Shown here: positions 33,778 to 38,243 of the stretch, in pieces | Numbering within the stretch: position 1 is the stretch's first letter | Layout: every line of letters begins with the position of its first letter | NCBI GenBank assembly: GCA_003833135.1 | Contig: QZLH01001012.1 | Coordinates: 9,038-47,280, forward strand | From: Oehlia diaphana | Lineage: Eukaryota; Glomeromycota; Glomeromycetes; Glomerales; Glomeraceae | Reading direction: 5' to 3' | Length of the DNA: 38,243 bases | The notes under the pieces: model-generated | Database searches by the model: none | What the model was told of the DNA's origin: nothing | The model's input: only the letters and a program-made list of their open reading frames with translations | Program-made: the position numbers and the translations under genes

Positions 33778-34735
33778 ATGGTAACTGTATTTGAGTGTAG
33801 CTTACATGGTCATATTAGCAATAAGTTAAAAGCGAAACTATTAGATAGGTTAATAGGAATTTGTGGGACTCATCCTATTCCATTTTTTGAACATGAGATT
33901 GGGTTTATACCAACAAGTTAAATAAAATAATTATACTATGAATTTTTATGAATTTTTATTAAAAGTAAAACGAAATATATAATAATTAATAATTAATTAT
34001 TAATTTATAGCGCAAACTGCGGAAGGACCTCAACGAAATGAGGATGTTTTATTAAGAATAAAATCACCAATTGAAGAAAATGATTTAACCAAACGACAAT
34101 GGTATATTTATAACATATTTACATATTTGATTTAAATATATATAATATAATATTTAAAATTTTAAATCTAGGACATTATGTCAACTTGGACATCCAGAAA
34201 CAAGAGGTAGAACCGTTACAGTTAGACCTGTATTATATTCAAAAATTACAGTTGGTGATGCACTTAAATTTATGACAGTGCTTGGATACAGGTTAGAAAC
34301 AAAAAAAAAAAAAAAAAAAAGTTTTTAAATTTTTCAGATTTGAATAAAAATTATTTTAAAAACGTTACCATTTAGTTATGCATTCGAATATACAAAGAAA
34401 GGAATTATATTTACATATCGTGATATTTTAAAAATAAGTATTACACAAATCTTCAAGGTAACTAAACTAAATCTTTATTTTCGTTCTTTACTCGTGATTG
34501 TAAATTAATAAATAATATGATCTAATAGTTGGAAGTTAGGCATGATGTGTCGAAATTAACACCGTTCGACCCAAAAGAAAATTGGATAGTAGAAGTGACG
34601 ACTATACCAGTACAACAAGATCAAGTAGATAATTACTGCTCAGAATTGAAATTATTTGATGATTCTTTGAAAGGAATCTTGAACTTGTTTCATGTTGAAC
34701 ATTTAGTTTTACAAAATAAAATTCATTATTCCTAA
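33778..34735 (+). CDS. MED18: Mediator complex subunit 18
   Basis: Five exons: 33778-33916, 34011-34101, 34172-34291, 34376-34457 and 34529-34735, giving 212 residues in one frame. Recognisable Med18 features are the opening FECSLHGHI, the CGTHPIPFFEHEIGF block, TLCQLGHPETRG, YSYAFEYTKKGIIFTYRDIL and, in the C-terminal part, ENWIVEVTTIPV. Med18 pairs with Med20 in the head module of Mediator, the coactivator linking transcription factors to RNA polymerase II. Length is within the usual fungal range. The first intron has a weak donor (GTTAAA), but the joined frame restores the conserved sequence. Confidence 0.9.
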
Positions 34736-36339
34736 AATACTATATTTTTTTTGATTTAAATCTTTTTTTAATGATTTTACGAGATAAGGATAAGACTAGA
34801 GATAATTGATAGACAAGTGTCTGTTAAACAATTAATAAAAATAGGTTAGACGATTTTCTTTCCAATAATATTTTTATGTATAATATGAGTTTTTTTCGGC
34901 GGATGACGGGAGTCCGCTGATCATCAGTTATCACCTGATACGACAATCTGGTAAGAAAGTAAATCTTCAATAATTTCGTAATTTAACAATGCATGAAATT
35001 TGACATGAACAATGATATTTATGATATTTCCAATTTACTATTGACATTATTCAATTTGATATTTACTCATATTACTCATACTCATACTCCCCACTGACTC
35101 ATAATGAATATATTTTTTTTTAAAAAAAAAAAATAATAAATCAGGTATGTATAATTGTGGGGTGGTTTATAATAAGCCAGTAAAAAATAAACAAATAAAT
35201 TAATTATCAGATTTTGATACATGCAATATGCAACCAAACGTGACAAATTGTCCTACTTATGTAGATCATTTTATACTAATATGATTAATATGGTTAAAGA
35301 AAAAGGGCTAATCATTATTATGTTATATCCCAATTCAAACACACCAGAATTATTACATTATTATTAAAAGAACAAATCAAAAATCATTTTGCATCATTAT
35401 TTTCATTGGATTTCAATCATTTTTTAGCTCAGATCTTAATAATTGATCTCATGGCAGTGCAAAATTTTAAGTTCACACTTGTTTATAAATGTTTAAAAAA
35501 AAGTATATTTATTGTATTATAAATAATTTTACTATATTATGAAAACCGTATTAATAATTATTATGTATATATATATAGTTTCGGTCTATCCCTATATAAA
35601 TAAATTTAAAATGATACAAATTCCGTTATAGAAGAAATCATTTAATTAGTTCTTGCAAAGTAACGTTTAACAAGTTTAAACCCCTACTGACATGGTAAAC
35701 TAATGTGACACCATTGAATTATCTTTTACCAAACCTTCCCTGACCACTCCTAAAGAGTCAACTATTTGAATTTTTATGGAAATATGCTTATTCTCATGTG
35801 ACGAATTTTTTTTGTTTTTTTTAGATGGAATTCTTTTTTTATAAAGTCTTCTCAGATATAGATGTTGAAGAAAAAAAATAAATTATCTTAATTTCCTTGT
35901 GTACAAGGTTTTTTTTTTGTTGTTTAGAATCTGATAAACTTGAATAGGAAATGGGGCTGGTTAAAATAATATAAAAATAAAACTATAGGAATAATTCGTA
36001 TCGGGATCTGATAAGTCCCCATTTGACAATATTAAGTGATGTGTGGATGAGCGCATGCAATGAATCTAACCTGAATTGGAAACTCTGAAAAAAAAAAAAT
36101 CTGATAAAAAAAAAGTTATATGTAAATTACACGTTTTATTATACTAGGAGATCTTTTTTTTATATACTCAACTATACTCAACAAATATATATTGTACTTT
36201 AAAAAACGGTTATAAATACGACCCCAGTTTTTTTTTTTTCGAGAAAAGAAAAAAAAAAATATTATTTTTTTCTTTTATAAAAAATAATCGTTCTTAATAA
36301 TAATAATAATATATCATTTATGTACATAGATTTTTTACT
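34736..36339. other. AT-rich intergenic region
   Basis: No gene seen over 1.6 kb. An imperfect palindrome near 34897-34922 (GCGGATGACGGGAGTCCGC) and poly-T/A runs occur, and TATA-like words lie close to the next gene. Confidence 0.55.
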
Positions 36340-37443
36340 ATGAAAAACTTATTAACACACCAATTAATAACAACTTTAAATAAAAATATTCAATTTTTCG
36401 CTCCAATCTTAATATTTTATACTATAATATTATTAATTTTTATAATATTATTAAAAATGCCAAAACCGGTTCGTCGTATTAGTTCAAAATTATTTAATAT
36501 AATTTCTTCCACATTTTTATCGTCTCGTTCTGTGTCATTGTCATCATCATCATCTCCCATTTCTTCGGAAAAAAGTCAATCATCATTATCTTCGCCACCT
36601 CAATCCCAATCTCAATCCCAACCTCAACCTCAACCTCAGCCTACTCAAACTGTTAGTGAATTTCCTGATGCTGAAACTGCTGCTCTTTTACAAACTGTTC
36701 CTTCGCCAAATGAATTAATATCTTTTGATGAATTACAACAACTGGAAAAATCTGATGATGATCCGTGTTTGAATTGTTTGAATCCTTGTGATTCTCATTC
36801 TAATTATCCTTCTTATTTGAAAATTGATTATGAATCTCCTATGAATAATACTGTCAAACCATATATAAAACATGTTTTAATATCAACTGGTAAAGGTGAT
36901 TGGGAAACAAATATTGAAGATGAACGTGATAGTTTTGCTGCTAATTTACATAAAGTTATCAATAATATTAAATTAAATGAAAAGTCGTTGAAAAATAATG
37001 GTTTACAACATGAAGAACATGAAAATACTGATCATTCAAGGGTTATTATCACAAATTCTTCAAGAAAAAATGATTCATCATCTACAAAAGGAAATGATAT
37101 ATTAATATTCCCTGAAAATATTTTAATTAAAGATGTTACTACAAAACAAGTTACGGATTTTTATAAAAGATTTTTATTACCAGAAAATGTAGAAAATTAT
37201 TTGAATAATAGTTATCTTGATGATAATTTTATAATTGAAAAAATGCCTTATAAAGCTATTATTGTAATCTGTTCTCATAAACGAAGGGATAAACGTTGTG
37301 GTATTACTGGTCCTTTGTTAAAGGAAGAATTTGACAAAGTCTTGAAAGAAAAAGGATTGGATCCTCAAACGCGTAAAAACGATGGCGTTGGAGTTTTTTT
37401 AAGCAGTCACACTGGAGGTATATATTATTATTATTATTATATG

Positions 37444-37476
<33 letters not shown>

Positions 37477-37712
37477 GCGAAAATTCGATTCAAATTTTTT
37501 AATTTTTAAAAATTTTAGGACATCGATTCGCTGGTAATGTTATTGTATATAAAGAAGGAAAAGGAATATGGTACGGAAGAGTTATACCATGTCATGCTAA
37601 AAGCATAATAGAACATACTATAATTGAGGGTTTAGTAATCAAAGATTTATATCGGGGTTCAATGAATGGTAGTTTTGCTTCTGGTTGTGGTGGAAGGAAT
37701 TTTGATTGGTAA
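36340..37712 (+). CDS. sucrase/ferredoxin-like (Aim32-type) thioredoxin-fold protein
   Basis: Two exons: 36340-37417 and 37519-37712, giving 423 residues. The C-terminal half carries the Suc_Fer-like signature: CSHKRRDKRCG (C311, H313, C320), VGVFLSSHTGG, then HRFAGNVIVY and WYGRVIPCHAKSI, ending in a Trp. An N-terminal half with CLNC (C143, C146) starts the thioredoxin-like fold (HVLISTGKGDW). Fungal relatives such as Aim32 are mitochondrial 2Fe-2S thioredoxin-like proteins linked to redox control. From the first ATG the protein starts with a hydrophobic segment (about 18-38). A second in-frame ATG at 36457 (M40) starts MPKPVRRISSKLFN, a basic amphipathic sequence like a mitochondrial presequence. 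Residues 64-105 are a Ser and Gln-Pro low-complexity linker. Confidence 0.88.
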
Positions 37713-38211
37713 AACTTTAATCCTTAATATAATAATAATATTTGCTTTTAAACAATTTTTTTTTTTTTTACTTTTCTTAATATAGAAAAAAGTATAGCAT
37801 TTTATTACCATTTTACCAGTTTATACAGCAATAGATAGACTTGATTATAATAATAATTAATTGTAAAGAACATTCACACACTTTTTAAAAACACTTAAAA
37901 GAAAGACTAAAAAGAAAAAAGGCTTTCTTTTCATGTAAAAATCATGCTTTTTAATTAACATGTGTAAATCAAAAAAATAAAATTTTAATTAAACTCTTAA
38001 AATTTGAGATTTTCGCAAAAAAAGAAAATTTTAAAGATTTTTAATTTATAAATAACGCATTGATATGGTTAATTCAAAATTAACTCGTTAAATTTATCAA
38101 ACGCACATCATGACATGATTTGATCATCCAATCATAAAATAAAATATTTTTTTTTTTTTTATATTACATTTTTTAGTACACTGACAAGTGACATTACAAG
38201 ATCTCGATCGA

Positions 38212-38243
<32 letters not shown>
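37713..38243. other. 3' flank and AT-rich end of window
   Basis: No gene seen. T homopolymers lie at 38144-38160 and 38212-38236. Confidence 0.55.

Overview
The window looks like nuclear DNA of an arbuscular mycorrhizal fungus (Glomeromycotina, most like Rhizophagus). The evidence is very AT-rich spacers, genes split by many short GT-AG introns (about 60-110 bp), several TKL-type kinase genes with a Cys-rich N-terminus or Sel1 repeats (a known expansion in this group), decayed multicopy genes and MITE-like elements. The taxon is inferred from these family signatures, not from a search. I saw no tRNA, rRNA or CRISPR.

Layout. Positions 1-8600 are gene-poor: a decayed minus-strand gene (2117-3395), a Kelch-like remnant (about 5744-6160), a cluster of GTATAC palindromes, a tandem array of hairpins (5130-5550) and several direct repeats. 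Positions 8623-19510 are a kinase cluster: an intact Cys-rich TKL-like gene whose catalytic HRD is HRN (8623-10201); a minus-strand gene combining an N-terminal helical domain, a degenerate kinase domain and Sel1 repeats, an order reminiscent of MLKL (10441-12765); a kinase 5' fragment cut off at a single n (13902-14233); and a near-identical second copy (16183-17010) that runs into a 357-base gap, beyond which the same exon starts again (17427) and continues to a stop. Positions 19511-22593 hold a MITE-like element and decayed coding remnants.

From 22594 on, the window is a compact block of conserved single genes: Sec14-like lipid transfer protein, Bur1/Cdk9-like kinase, LipB-type octanoyltransferase, mitochondrial ribosomal protein uS13m, seipin (minus), Siw14-like phosphatase (minus), Mediator subunit Med18 and a sucrase/ferredoxin-like (Aim32-type) protein. 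All of their exon chains keep a single open frame with GT-AG borders.

The most unusual object is the 3' end of the last kinase copy (18211-19510). The acidic C-terminal tail is encoded by twelve mini-exons of 17-66 nt separated by twelve introns of 64-87 nt. Every junction is phase 1, so each internal exon is symmetric and could be skipped without changing frame. Exons and introns were duplicated together, giving a modular SKELPDD-type tail. The stretch before the gap and the stretch after it differ at five positions, one of which turns the catalytic Asp of HRD into Asn.
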